Positions 25,972 through 36,225 of a stretch of DNA of 64,000 nucleotides are shown here, piece after piece. The DNA lies in the NCBI RefSeq assembly GCF_036345155.1, contig NZ_CP107772.1:9114001-9178000 (forward strand). Reading direction: 5' to 3'. Numbering within the stretch: position 1 is the stretch's first letter; every line of letters begins with the position of its first letter. The stretch is from Streptomyces sp. NBC_00582. GTDB taxonomy: Bacteria; Actinomycetota; Actinomycetes; Streptomycetales; Streptomycetaceae. Under the pieces are notes generated by a model, which did no database searches, was not told the DNA's origin, and was given only the letters and a program-made list of their open reading frames with translations. The translations under genes and the position numbers were made by a program.

Positions 25972-26889
25972 ATGCGCGCAGCCTCCGCATCTGCCACACC
26001 CCCACGGCGTCCCGCCGTGCCCGTCTTCTCGCCGTCCTCCGCGCCGAAGCCGCCCGGAGGACGACTCGCCGGTGTGGCCACCATGATCGGCAGCGGCCTG
26101 TCCAACCAGACCGGCGCCGCCCTCGGTTCCCTGGCCTTCCCCGTGCTCGGGCCCGTCGGTGTCGTCGCGGTCCGCCAGTACGTCGCCGCGATCGCCCTCC
26201 TGGCCGTCGGCCGCCCCCGCCTCAGGAGCTTCACCTGGTCCCAGTGGCGTCCGGTGCTGGCGCTGGCCGTGGTGTTCGGGACGATGAACCTGTCCCTGTA
26301 CACCGCCATCGACCGGGTCGGACTGGGCCTGGCGGTGACCCTCGAGTTCCTGGGTCCGCTGACGATCGCCCTGGCCGGGGCGCGCCGAAGGATCGACGCG
26401 TGCTGTGCGCTGATCGCCGCGGCGGGCGCGGTCACGCTCATGCGCCCGCAGCCCTCGACCGACTACCTCGGCCTGGGCCCGGGCCTGCTCGCCGCCTGCT
26501 GCTGGGCGTCGTACATCCTGCTCAACCGCACGGTCGGCGACCGCGTACCCGGCGCCCAGGGCTCCGCCGCCGCCTCCCTCGTGTCCGCCGTGTTGTTCCT
26601 GCCCGTCGGAGCCCTTGCCGCCCTCCGTCATCCGCCGACCGCGGCCGCCGTCGGCTACGCCGTCGCCGCCGGTGTGCTCTCCTCGGCGGTGCCGTACCTC
26701 GCGGACCTGCTCACCCTGCGCCGCGTGCCCGCCCGGGCCTTCGGTCTCTTCATGAGCGTCAACCCCCTCCTCGCCGCCCTCGTCGGGTGGATCGGCCTCG
26801 GGCAGAGCCTGGGCGGCCTGGAGTGGGCGGCCATCGGGGCCGTCGTCGCCGCCAACGCCTGCAGCATGCTCAGCCGGAAGAAGGGCTGA
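25972..26889 (+). CDS. EamA-family (RhtA-like) transporter
   Basis: A 305-residue drug/metabolite transporter with about 10 membrane segments in two EamA repeats ('GVVAVRQYVAAIALLAVGRP', 'LGLAVTLEFLGPLTIALAGARR', 'LLAACCWASYILLNRTVGDRVPG', 'RAFGLFMSVNPLLAALVGWIGLGQ'). The sequence style is that of RhtA-type threonine/homoserine exporters. I chose the ATG at 25972; an upstream ATG at 25915 adds a hydrophilic extension of doubtful reality. It is divergent from its probable LysR regulator. Confidence 0.85.
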   Translation: MRAASASATPPRRPAVPVFSPSSAPKPPGGRLAGVATMIGSGLSNQTGAALGSLAFPVLGPVGVVAVRQYVAAIALLAVGRPRLRSFTWSQWRPVLALAVVFGTMNLSLYTAIDRVGLGLAVTLEFLGPLTIALAGARRRIDACCALIAAAGAVTLMRPQPSTDYLGLGPGLLAACCWASYILLNRTVGDRVPGAQGSAAASLVSAVLFLPVGALAALRHPPTAAAVGYAVAAGVLSSAVPYLADLLTLRRVPARAFGLFMSVNPLLAALVGWIGLGQSLGGLEWAAIGAVVAANACSMLSRKKG

Positions 26890-26929
26890 GCTGCCCGGGG
26901 GGACGGCGAACCGGTCGAGGCCGGCTTCG

Positions 26930-27090
26930 CCCCGGCACATGCCGCAGTCGGCGCGCCGAGGCGCGGCCCTGGACGTCGTCCTCGGCGCCTACCGAGGAGG
27001 CCGCCTGATCGCGTTCCTCGCCTGTGACGAGGCCTCCTTCATCACCGGCCGGCTCCACCTCGTCGACGGCGGCCTGATCCGCCGCCGAAG
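26930..27090 (+). pseudogene. C-terminal scar of an SDR oxidoreductase
   Basis: In one frame 'GAPTEEAA' reaches a TGA near 27008, and in the next frame 'IAFLACDEASFITGRLHLVDGGL' continues. Together they match the C-terminal signature of short-chain dehydrogenases ('G.PEEIA..VAFLASDEASFITG..L.VDGG'). The catalytic core is absent. It is a frameshifted remnant of about 50 codons between the transporter and the metallophosphoesterase. Confidence 0.65.
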
Positions 27091-27180
27091 ACGACCGGTG
27101 CTTTGTCCCGGCGGGACGCGACCTTCACGGGTGTCGTGGAACTGCCGGATCGGCCCCGGCAGGGCCGTCCGTCGGGCCGC

Positions 27181-28407
27181 TCAAGCCTGTGGCGAGGCGG
27201 GTGCGTGCGGGGAGCGGAGTGTGAGCAGGGTGATCTCGCTGGGGGCGAAGACGCGGAACGGCGGGCCCCAGAAGCCGGTGCCGCGGCTGGTGTAGAGGAG
27301 GGTGCGGGGGCCGTGGTGGCTGAGGCCGGCGAGGGCGGGCTGGTCGAGGCGGACCAGATGGTGGAAGGGCCAGATCTGGCCGCCGTGGGTGTGGCCGGAG
27401 AGCTGGAGGTCGATGCCGGCGGCTGCCGCCCGGTCGACGAACGTGGGCTGGTGGGCCAGGAGCAGGACGGGGAGGTCGGGGTCCGCGCCGTCCAGGGCTC
27501 CGGCGAGGTGGGCGCGGTGGCCCTCCAGGCCGGAGGACTCGGCGGTGACGTCGTCCACGCCGGCGACCACGAGGGTGTCGCCTCCGCGTTCGAGCAGCAG
27601 ATGGCGATTGCGCAGCGGCTCCCAGCCGAGTTCGTCCATCAGGTCGACCCAGCCCTGGGCCTCGCTGTAGTACTCGTGGTTGCCGGTGACGTAGACGCGG
27701 GCCCGGGTGGCCCGCACGGTACCGAGGGGGACGGCCTGGGCGCGACGGCGTTCGGCCGTGCCGTCCGCGATGTCGCCGGTGTGGCAGACCAGGTCGGCGT
27801 CCAGGGTGTTCACCGTCTCGCACACCCGTGCCGACCAGCGGGCACGATCGAGTGGGCCGTAGTGGGTGTCGGTGACGAGGACGACGCGCGTGCCGTCCAA
27901 CCCGGCACCCAGTCGCGGGAGCGGCACGTCGAGTCGGCGCACGCGTGGTACGCGGCGGGCCTCGGCGTACCCCCAGACGAGCAGGACGGCGGTGACGCCG
28001 AGGACGGCCCAGGTGACGATGCGGGCCCGGTCCTGGCTCTCGCCGACGCCTGCCACGGTCAGGGCGAGCCGCAGGAGGACGCCGAGCAGCACCGACCAGG
28101 TGAACAGAACCCAGATGGCGCCCAGCAGCGTGTCACCCACGATCGCCGCCCGGTCCTGCTGGCGCCGGCCGTGGCCGCGCACCATCGCGAGCGGCATACC
28201 GACGAGGCCGAGGACGAACAGGGCGGTGCCGGCCGGCGTGACGGGCAGCGGCCAGTGCTGGCCGCCGTACAGGAGCACCCAGCAGGGCACGGCCCACAGA
28301 AGGACGGGGGCGAGCAGAGGGATCCAGCGCATCAGGCGGCGCAGTCGGCGCTGCCGCGGCGCTTGCGCCTCACCCTCGGCGGGCCGGGTGTCGCTGGTGT
28401 CGGTCAC
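27181..28407 (-). CDS. Membrane metallophosphoesterase
   Basis: A 408-residue protein. Four hydrophobic segments (about residues 25-150) precede a calcineurin-like phosphoesterase domain with 'VTDTHYG', 'CHTGDIADG', 'VTGNHEYY', 'LLAHQPTF' and 'SGHTHGGQIWP', all standard metal ligands. It resembles YkuE/YaeI-type enzymes acting on lipid or nucleotide pyrophosphate substrates at the membrane. The GTG at 28407 is supported by GGGAGGGG just upstream. It is divergent from the ROK gene. Confidence 0.85.
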   Translation of the reverse strand: MTDTSDTRPAEGEAQAPRQRRLRRLMRWIPLLAPVLLWAVPCWVLLYGGQHWPLPVTPAGTALFVLGLVGMPLAMVRGHGRRQQDRAAIVGDTLLGAIWVLFTWSVLLGVLLRLALTVAGVGESQDRARIVTWAVLGVTAVLLVWGYAEARRVPRVRRLDVPLPRLGAGLDGTRVVLVTDTHYGPLDRARWSARVCETVNTLDADLVCHTGDIADGTAERRRAQAVPLGTVRATRARVYVTGNHEYYSEAQGWVDLMDELGWEPLRNRHLLLERGGDTLVVAGVDDVTAESSGLEGHRAHLAGALDGADPDLPVLLLAHQPTFVDRAAAAGIDLQLSGHTHGGQIWPFHHLVRLDQPALAGLSHHGPRTLLYTSRGTGFWGPPFRVFAPSEITLLTLRSPHAPASPQA

Positions 28408-28579
28408 GCTTCCCCTCCCTGACCTGGCTGCCCTCTCGCGCACTGTATCCCGTCACGGACTTTGTCCTGTGCGTGGAAAAAGTGACACCCTACTCATGCG
28501 TAACTACTTCACAGGCTGGAAAATCGTTGTTACGTTCCTCCACAGCCTGACGACGCAGTCGGCGGAGAGAGGAGGGATC

Positions 28580-29770
28580 GTGCGACGGATGACCGCTCGA
28601 CCTGAGAACGCGCATCAGGCGCGGCTGCTTCGTCTCCTGCGTGACAACGGGTCCCACTCCCGTGCCCGCCTGGGCGATCTGGTGGACCTGTCCCGTTCGA
28701 AGCTGGCAGTCGAGGTGGACCGGCTGCTGGAGACCGGGCTGGTGGTCGCGGACGGGCTGGCCCCCTCCCGGGGCGGTCGGCGCTCGCACAACATCCGGCT
28801 GGCGCCGACGCTGCGTTTCCTCGGCGTCGACATCGGTGCCACATCGGTCGATGTCGCCGTGACCAACGCGGAGTTGGAGGTCCTGGGGCATCTGAACCAG
28901 CCCATGGACGTCCGGGAGGGTCCGGTGGCGGTCTTCGAGCAGGTGCTGTCGATGGCTGCCAAGCTGAAGGCCTCCGGTGTCGCGGAGGGCTTCGACGGCG
29001 CCGGAATCGGCGTCCCGGGTCCGGTCCGCTTCCCCGAGGGCGTACCGGTCGCGCCGCCGATCATGCCGGGCTGGGACGGCTTCCCGGTCCGGGAGGCGCT
29101 CAGCCAGGAACTGGGCTGCCCGGTCATGGTCGACAACGACGTGAACCTGATGGCGATGGGGGAGCAGCACGCGGGCGTCGCGCGCTCCGTGGGCGACTTC
29201 CTGTGCGTCAAGATCGGTACCGGCATCGGCTGCGGCATCGTCGTCGGCGGCGAGGTCTACCGTGGGACGACGGGCAGCGCCGGCGACATCGGTCATATCC
29301 AGGTGGAGCCGGAAGGCCGCATGTGCGCGTGCGGCAACCGCGGCTGCCTGGAGGCCCACTTCAGCGGGGCCGCGTTGGCCGTAGACGCGGAGCAGGCGGC
29401 CCGTGAGGGCCGGTCGGCGCAGTTCGCCGCCCGGCTGGAGACGACCGGGCGTCTGACAGCCGAGGACGTCTCGGCTGCCGCGGCGGCGGGCGACGCGGTG
29501 GCTCTCGAGCTGATCCGGGAGGGCGGCAAGCGCCTGGGACAGGTCATCGCCGGGCTTGTCAGTTTCTTCAATCCTGGACTGGTGGTGATCGGCGGCGGGG
29601 TGACCGGGCTCGGGCACACGTTGCTCGCTAGTGTCCGGACCCAGGTGTACCGGCAGTCCTTGCCGCTGGCCACCCGCAACCTGCCGATCGTGCTGGGGGA
29701 GTTGGGACCGGCAGCCGGAGTCATCGGCGCGGCCCGGCTCATCAGCGACCACGTCTTCTCACCGGCCTGA
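28580..29770 (+). CDS. ROK-family transcriptional regulator (Rok7B7-like)
   Basis: A 396-residue repressor. The N-terminal winged helix ('ARLLRLLRDNGSHSRARLGDLVDLSRSKLAVEVDRLLETGLV') precedes a ROK sugar-kinase-like domain with 'GVDIGATSVDVAVTN', 'DNDVNLMAMGEQ', 'GTGIGCGIVVGGEVYRGTTGSAGDIGH' and a zinc motif 'CACGNRGCLE'. From memory it is strongly like S. coelicolor Rok7B7, a pleiotropic regulator beside a xylose-type ABC transporter; here too a ribose-type ABC operon follows. The GTG at 28580 has GGAGG just upstream; the ATG at 28589 is the alternative. Confidence 0.88.
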   Translation: MRRMTARPENAHQARLLRLLRDNGSHSRARLGDLVDLSRSKLAVEVDRLLETGLVVADGLAPSRGGRRSHNIRLAPTLRFLGVDIGATSVDVAVTNAELEVLGHLNQPMDVREGPVAVFEQVLSMAAKLKASGVAEGFDGAGIGVPGPVRFPEGVPVAPPIMPGWDGFPVREALSQELGCPVMVDNDVNLMAMGEQHAGVARSVGDFLCVKIGTGIGCGIVVGGEVYRGTTGSAGDIGHIQVEPEGRMCACGNRGCLEAHFSGAALAVDAEQAAREGRSAQFAARLETTGRLTAEDVSAAAAAGDAVALELIREGGKRLGQVIAGLVSFFNPGLVVIGGGVTGLGHTLLASVRTQVYRQSLPLATRNLPIVLGELGPAAGVIGAARLISDHVFSPA

Positions 29771-30064
29771 CGTCTGCCCGACCCCAGGGGCGACGGAACG
29801 TCGCGTGAGCCACTGGAACCCCACGACGTCACCACGACCAAGCGTCCCTGCGACCCCACCGGCGCACCACTACCACGTGTCACCGCGACCTCGTTGAGCC
29901 GCCGCACCACCCCATAGGGCCACCGCAACCACCGTACGACCCCTCGGCGGCCGGCTCCCCCCACCTCCTGGCCGCCGGGCCCTCAGGCCTGCCGTGCCCC
30001 CGCCCTGCCCCGCTCAGCCCATACGCCCCGGCGCCCGCGACGCCAGGGGCTCTCCAGAGCCGCC

Positions 30065-30188
30065 CAGGTACCCGAACACCGTGCCCGGCCAGGTGCCCGA
30101 ACACCGTGCCCGGCCAGGTGCCCGAACACCGTGCCCGCCCGGTACCCGAACACCGTGCCCGGCCAGGTACCCGAACACCGTGCCCGGT
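30065..30188. repeat. Five 25-bp tandem repeats upstream of the sugar ABC operon
   Basis: Five units of consensus CAGGTRCCCGAACACCGTGC plus five more bases occur at 30065, 30090, 30115, 30140 (24 bp) and 30164. They fill much of the 457-bp gap between the ROK gene and the ABC ATPase gene, ending 39 bp before the ATPase start. There is no spacer structure, so this is not CRISPR. It may be a variable-number tandem repeat in the leader, or a regulatory array. The rest of the gap holds no gene. Confidence 0.85.
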
Positions 30189-30227
30189 CCGCCCGCTCAC
30201 GGCCCGCACCCGCCGAGGGGATTCCTC

Positions 30228-31751
30228 ATGGCACCACAACCACCCCTGCTCACCATGTCCGGTATCACCAAGTCGTTCCCGGGCGTTCGCGCCCTGGACG
30301 GTGTGGATCTCGAGGTCCAGGCCGGGGAAGTCCATTGCCTCCTCGGCCAGAACGGGGCCGGCAAGTCCACGCTGATCAAAGTGCTCGCCGGAGCCCACCA
30401 GCCCGACGGCGGTGAGATCACCTGGCGGGGCGCGCCCGTGACCCTGGGGTCGCCGATCGCCGCCATGCGTCTCGGCATCGCCACCATCTACCAGGAACTC
30501 GATCTGATCGAGGGGCTGTCGGTCGCGGAGAACGTCTTCCTCGGGCACGAACCCACCTCCGTCGGGTTCGTCGTGCGCGGCTCCGCCGCCCGCACGGCGA
30601 CCGCCCGGTTGCTGCGACGCCTCGGGCACGCGGAGATCGATCCCGAGCGGCTCGTCGGCGATCTGTCCGCGGCGCAGCAGCAGATCGTCTCGATGGCCCG
30701 CGCGCTGTCCCACGACGTCCGGTTGATCGTGATGGACGAGCCGTCGGCGGCGCTCGACCCCGAGGAGGTGGACAACCTCTTCCGGATCGTGGGCGATCTG
30801 ACGGCGGACGGTGTCGCCGTCGTCTACATCTCCCACCGACTCGAGGAGATCAGGCGCATCGGCGAGCGGGTCACGGTCCTCAAGGAGGGCCGGTCGGTCG
30901 CCGGCGGTCTGCCCGCCGAGTCGACGCCGACCGAGGAGATCGTGGCGCTGATGACCGGGCGGAAGGTGGAGTACGTCTTCCCCGAACGCCCCGAGGCCGG
31001 GTTCGCCACGGGGAGAGAACCGGTGCTGAGGGTCGAAGGGCTGACCCGGCGAGGGGAGTTCGCGCCCGTCGATCTGGAGCTGCGCCCCGGTGAGATCGTC
31101 GGTCTGGCCGGGCTCGTCGGGTCGGGGCGCAGCGAGATCCTGGAGACGGTCTACGGGGCGCGCAGGCCCGACGGCGGCCGTGTCGTCGTCGACGGCACTC
31201 CCCTGCGCCCCGGAAGTGTCCGCGCCGCCGTCCGCGCGGGCATCGGCCTCGCACCCGAGGAACGCAAGGCGCAGGCCCTGCTGATGCTGGAGTCCGTCAG
31301 CAGCAACGTCACGGTCTCCACCCTGTCCCGGTTCGCCCGCGCGGGCTGGCTCGACCGCCGTACCGAGCGGGCCGTGGCACACCGGGCGGTCCGGGAGCTG
31401 TCCCTCCGGCCGGACGACCCCGACGCCGCGATCAGGACCCTGTCCGGCGGCAACCAGCAGAAGGCGGTCCTCGCCCGCTGGCTGCTCAGGGGCTGCAAGG
31501 TGCTGCTGCTGGACGAGCCGACCAGGGGCGTCGACATCGGCGCCCGGGCGGAGCTCTACGCGGTGATCCGGCGGCTGGCCGACGAGGGCCTGGCCGTACT
31601 GCTCGTGTCCAGCGAGGTGCCCGAGGTGCTGGGTCTCGCCGACCGGGTGCTGGTCCTGCGGGAAGGCAGCGTCGTGCACACGGCGGACGCCCGCGAGCTC
31701 GACGAGCACCGTGTACTCGATCTTGTGATGGAAGGGAGCCCGACGCCATGA
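30228..31751 (+). CDS. Sugar ABC transporter, double ATP-binding subunit (RbsA/XylG type)
   Basis: A 507-residue tandem ATPase of the ribose/xylose CUT2 class. In the first half, Walker A is 'GQNGAGKST' (40-48), the signature is degenerate 'LSAAQQQ' and Walker B is 'LIVMDEPSAAL'. In the second half the Walker A is degenerate ('GLVGSGRSE'), with signature 'LSGGNQQK' and 'LLLDEPTRGVDIGAR'. This asymmetry is normal for the family. GAGGGG precedes the ATG. It overlaps the permease start by 4 bases (ATGA). Confidence 0.92.
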   Translation: MAPQPPLLTMSGITKSFPGVRALDGVDLEVQAGEVHCLLGQNGAGKSTLIKVLAGAHQPDGGEITWRGAPVTLGSPIAAMRLGIATIYQELDLIEGLSVAENVFLGHEPTSVGFVVRGSAARTATARLLRRLGHAEIDPERLVGDLSAAQQQIVSMARALSHDVRLIVMDEPSAALDPEEVDNLFRIVGDLTADGVAVVYISHRLEEIRRIGERVTVLKEGRSVAGGLPAESTPTEEIVALMTGRKVEYVFPERPEAGFATGREPVLRVEGLTRRGEFAPVDLELRPGEIVGLAGLVGSGRSEILETVYGARRPDGGRVVVDGTPLRPGSVRAAVRAGIGLAPEERKAQALLMLESVSSNVTVSTLSRFARAGWLDRRTERAVAHRAVRELSLRPDDPDAAIRTLSGGNQQKAVLARWLLRGCKVLLLDEPTRGVDIGARAELYAVIRRLADEGLAVLLVSSEVPEVLGLADRVLVLREGSVVHTADARELDEHRVLDLVMEGSPTP

Positions 31752-32779
31752 CGCAGCCGGCCACTGCGGGCGCGCAGCAGGAAGCGCCGACATCCGCCGC
31801 CAAGTCCTCGGAAGGACAGGGGAGTTCGCGCCGACTCGGGCTGCGCTGGGACGTGCGCAGCCTGTCCCTGCTCGGTGTCCTCGCCGTCCTCGTCGCGGTC
31901 GGTGGGATCACCGCACCGGACGCGTTCCTCGCGACGAGCAATCTTCAGCTCGTCCTCACCCAGGCGTCCGTGATCGGCGTCGTGACCGTCGGCATGACGT
32001 TCGTCATCACCAGCGGCGGGATCGACCTGTCGGTCGGCGCGATCGTGGCGCTCGCCTCGGTGTGGGCGACGACCGTGGCCACCCAGGAGTTCGGCTTCGC
32101 GGGCATCCTCTTCACCGCTGTGACCGTCGGTGTGGGCTGTGGCCTCGTGAACGGTCTGCTGATCGCCTACGGCAGGATGGTGCCGTTCATCGCGACGCTG
32201 GCCATGCTCGCCTCCGCCCGCGGGCTGGCGTTGCAGATCACCGACGGCAGCACCCAGATCGTCACCGTCACGTCCGTGCTCGATCTCGGTGCCAGGGACT
32301 CCTACGTGCTCGGCATCCCGCCCCTCGTTCTGATCTTCGCCGCGGTCACCGTCATCGGCCGGCTGCTGCTCAACCGCACCACCTTCGGGCGACGCACCGT
32401 CGCCGTCGGCGGCAACGCGGAAGCGGCACGCCTCGCCGGCATCGACGTACGCCGCCAGCGTCTGTACCTGTACCTGCTGTCCGGACTGTGCTGCGGTATC
32501 GCCGCGTTCATGCTGATCGTGCTCGCCGGATCGGGCCAGAACACCAACGGCAACCTCTACGAGCTGGACGCCATCGCCGCGGCCATCATCGGCGGCACCC
32601 TGCTCAGCGGCGGCCGCGGCACCATCCTCGGCTCCGTCCTCGGTGTCCTGGTCTTCACCACGATCACCAACATCTTCGCCCTGAACAACCTCGAGACCGC
32701 CGTCCAGCAGATCGCGAAGGGCGCCATCATCGTCGCCGCCGTCCTGGTCCAGCGCCGGTCGACGCACGGCGACGCCTGA
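31748..32779 (+). CDS. Sugar ABC transporter permease (RbsC/XylH type)
   Basis: A 343-residue permease with about 9-10 membrane helices and the CUT2 signatures 'TSGGIDLSVGAIVALASV' and 'AAAIIGGTLLSGGRGTILGSVLGVLVF'. It is translationally coupled to the ATPase gene. It probably works as a homodimer with the tandem ATPase and the downstream lipoprotein. Confidence 0.92.
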   Translation: MTQPATAGAQQEAPTSAAKSSEGQGSSRRLGLRWDVRSLSLLGVLAVLVAVGGITAPDAFLATSNLQLVLTQASVIGVVTVGMTFVITSGGIDLSVGAIVALASVWATTVATQEFGFAGILFTAVTVGVGCGLVNGLLIAYGRMVPFIATLAMLASARGLALQITDGSTQIVTVTSVLDLGARDSYVLGIPPLVLIFAAVTVIGRLLLNRTTFGRRTVAVGGNAEAARLAGIDVRRQRLYLYLLSGLCCGIAAFMLIVLAGSGQNTNGNLYELDAIAAAIIGGTLLSGGRGTILGSVLGVLVFTTITNIFALNNLETAVQQIAKGAIIVAAVLVQRRSTHGDA

Positions 32780-32857
32780 CACCGCCGTCCCGCACCCCCA
32801 CCCCACCCCCACCCTCCCCATCCGACGCGCACCGCCCAGTCGAAGGGTCGATCCGCC

Positions 32858-33904
32858 ATGGCAAGAATCCCCTCCACCAGCCGCAGATCACTGCTGTTCG
32901 GCACCGCGGCCGTTTCCGCCGGCGCGCTGCTGACGGCCTGCACCAGCAATGAGCCCTCGAAGCAGGAAAAGGCCGCGGACGACGCCCCGGTCGCGGACGA
33001 CAAGCCGGGCAGGGCCGTCACCATCGGCTTCGCCGGCCCCCAGGCCGACCACGGCTGGCTCAACGCCATCAACGACAACGCCAAGTCGCGTGCCAAGAAG
33101 TACTCCGACGTCACGCTGGAGATCACCGAGGGCTCCAACGACATCGCCCAGCAGATCGGCCAGATCCAGACGCTGATCAACAAGAAGGTCGACGTCCTGG
33201 TGATCCTGCCGGCCGACGGCAAGGCGCTCACCCAGGTCGGCCTCCAGGCCATGAAGGCTGGCATCCCCGTCGTCAACCTGGACCGTGTCTTCGCCTCCCC
33301 CCAGGCGTACCGCTGCTGGATCGGCGGCGACAACTACGGCATGGGCCTCAACGCCGGCCACTACATCGGCGAACGGCTCAAGGACAAGCCGAACGCCAAG
33401 GTCGTCGAACTCGCCGGCCTCGACAACCTCGAACTCACCCAGCAGCGCACCAAGGGCTTCGACGACGCCCTGAAGAACTACCCCAACGTCAAGAAGGTGG
33501 CCCGCCAGGCCGCCGACTTCACGGTCGAGTCCGGCCAGGCCAAGATGGCGCAACTGCTGCAGGCCCAGTCGGGGTTCGACGCGCTGTGGAACCACGACGA
33601 CGACCAGGGCGTGGGCGCGCTGCGCGCCATCGACCAGGCCGGTCGCGACGACTTCCTGATGGTCGGCGGCGCGGGGGCCAAGTCCGCGATGGACGCCATC
33701 AAGGCCGACAACAGCGTGCTCAAGGCGACCGTCCTGTACCCGCCGACGATGGCCGCCTCCGCCATCGACCTCGCCCGGGCGCTCGGTCAGGGCAAGGGCG
33801 TCGGCGGCCTCGCCGAGTTCGAGATCCCCTCCTCGCTGACGCTGTACTCGGCCGTGGTCACCAAGGACAACGTCGGCCAGTACCTGCCGACCGGCTTCAG
33901 CTGA
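32858..33904 (+). CDS. Sugar ABC transporter substrate-binding lipoprotein
   Basis: A 348-residue periplasmic-binding-like protein. The signal region has 'SRRSLLFGTAAVSAGALLTAC', combining a Tat-like Arg pair (9-10) with a lipobox cysteine at Cys28. The mature part is a type-1 sugar-binding fold ('IGFAGPQADHGWLNAINDNAK', 'VDVLVILPADGKALTQVGLQAMKAGIPVVNLDRVF', 'WNHDDDQGVGALRAI'). It is anchored outside the membrane and delivers the sugar to the permease. The ligand is unknown. Confidence 0.92.
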   Translation: MARIPSTSRRSLLFGTAAVSAGALLTACTSNEPSKQEKAADDAPVADDKPGRAVTIGFAGPQADHGWLNAINDNAKSRAKKYSDVTLEITEGSNDIAQQIGQIQTLINKKVDVLVILPADGKALTQVGLQAMKAGIPVVNLDRVFASPQAYRCWIGGDNYGMGLNAGHYIGERLKDKPNAKVVELAGLDNLELTQQRTKGFDDALKNYPNVKKVARQAADFTVESGQAKMAQLLQAQSGFDALWNHDDDQGVGALRAIDQAGRDDFLMVGGAGAKSAMDAIKADNSVLKATVLYPPTMAASAIDLARALGQGKGVGGLAEFEIPSSLTLYSAVVTKDNVGQYLPTGFS

Positions 33905-33971
33905 CCGGTCCGGGCCGCGTGCCCCCGCGCACGGCGACGAGTCACTGACACTCCGACGTGGAGGAATCCGT

Positions 33972-35186
33972 ATGGAACAGAGGGACGGTCGGACCGCACC
34001 GCCGGCACTCGGTGTGGGCATGGTCGGCTACGCGTTCATGGGTGCCGCGCACTCACAGGGGTGGCGCACCGTCGGGCACGTGTTCGACCTGCCGCTGCGG
34101 CCGGTCCTGGCCGCGATCGCCGGCCGCGACGCGCTCGCCGTGCGGGCGGCGGCCGACAAGCACGGCTGGGCCGCGGCGGAGACCGACTGGCGCGCCCTGG
34201 TGGCCCGCGACGACGTGCACCTCGTCGACATCTGCACACCGGGCGACAGCCATGCGGAGATCGCGATCGCGGCGCTGGAGGCGGGCAAGCACGTGCTGTG
34301 CGAGAAGCCGCTGGCCAATTCGGTCGCCGAGGCGGAGGCCATGGTCGCCGCCGCCGACGCGGCCCGCGCGCGCGGGCAGTTGGCGATGGTCGGCTTCAAC
34401 TACCGGCGGGTGCCCGCCCTCACCTACGCCCGCCGGCTCATCGCCGACGGCAGGCTCGGCGCGCTGCGCCACGTGCGGGTCGGCTACCTCCAGGACTGGC
34501 TGGTCGACCCCGACTTCCCGCTGACCTGGCGACTGCGGCGGGAGCACGCGGGATCGGGGGCGCTCGGCGACCTCGGCGCGCACATCGTCGACCTCGCGCA
34601 GTACCTGACAGGAGAGCCGCTGGTCGGTGTCTCCGCCCAGCTGGAGACCTTCGTCAAGGAACGCCCCCGGCTCGACGGCGCCTCCTCCGGTCCGACCGCT
34701 TCCGGCGACACCCGGCGCGGTCCGGTCACGGTGGACGACGCTGCCGTCTTCACCGGCCGGCTCGCCTCGGGCGCGCTCGCCACGTTCGAGGCGACCCGGA
34801 TGGCCTCGGGGCGCAAGAACGCCCTGCGACTGGAGGTGAACGGCGCGTCCGGTTCGCTCGCCTTCGACCTCGAGCGCCTCAACGAGCTGCACTTCCTCGA
34901 CCACCGGGAGCCGGCCGCCACGGCGGGGTTCCGCAGGATCGTCGTCACCGAGGCCGAGCACCCGTACCTGGAGGGCTGGTGGCCGCCCGGCCACGTGCTC
35001 GGCTACGAGCACACCTTCGCCCACCAGGCCCGCGACCTGGTCGAGGCCATCGCGTCGGGCACCGACCCGCTGCCGTCGTTCGCCGACGGTCTTCAGGTGC
35101 AGCGGGTGCTCGCCGCGGTGGAGGAGAGCGCGCAGAAGAACTCCGTCTACACCCCCGTCCAGGCCGTCGTGGCCGAAGTCCGTTAG
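33972..35186 (+). CDS. Gfo/Idh/MocA-family sugar oxidoreductase
   Basis: A 404-residue NAD(P)-dependent dehydrogenase. The N-terminal Rossmann fold is '[18 protein letters not shown]', followed by '[33 protein letters not shown]' with the conserved catalytic Lys. The C-terminal substrate domain includes '[21 protein letters not shown]'. It likely oxidises a sugar C-OH or reduces a keto-sugar. Its place directly after an ABC importer, with a TIM-barrel isomerase next, is typical of inositol and keto-sugar catabolic operons. Confidence 0.9.
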   Translation: MEQRDGRTAPPALGVGMVGYAFMGAAHSQGWRTVGHVFDLPLRPVLAAIAGRDALAVRAAADKHGWAAAETDWRALVARDDVHLVDICTPGDSHAEIAIAALEAGKHVLCEKPLANSVAEAEAMVAAADAARARGQLAMVGFNYRRVPALTYARRLIADGRLGALRHVRVGYLQDWLVDPDFPLTWRLRREHAGSGALGDLGAHIVDLAQYLTGEPLVGVSAQLETFVKERPRLDGASSGPTASGDTRRGPVTVDDAAVFTGRLASGALATFEATRMASGRKNALRLEVNGASGSLAFDLERLNELHFLDHREPAATAGFRRIVVTEAEHPYLEGWWPPGHVLGYEHTFAHQARDLVEAIASGTDPLPSFADGLQVQRVLAAVEESAQKNSVYTPVQAVVAEVR

Positions 35187-35217
35187 GGAACCGGCAGGAA
35201 CCCCGTTGGGAGGCACC

Positions 35218-36225
<1,008 letters not shown>

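Noticed and set aside
27866..28579. N-terminal extension of the ROK protein back to 27866
   Set aside because: It overlaps the metallophosphoesterase gene in antisense, and ROK homology plus a GGAGG site begin at 28580.
30065..30188. Possible CRISPR array
   Set aside because: The repeats are directly tandem with no unique spacers and no cas genes are present.
29880..31793. A 637-codon minus-strand frame opposite the ABC ATPase
   Set aside because: It covers the real ATPase gene in antisense and its N-terminal part reads through the 25-bp repeats; not a gene.
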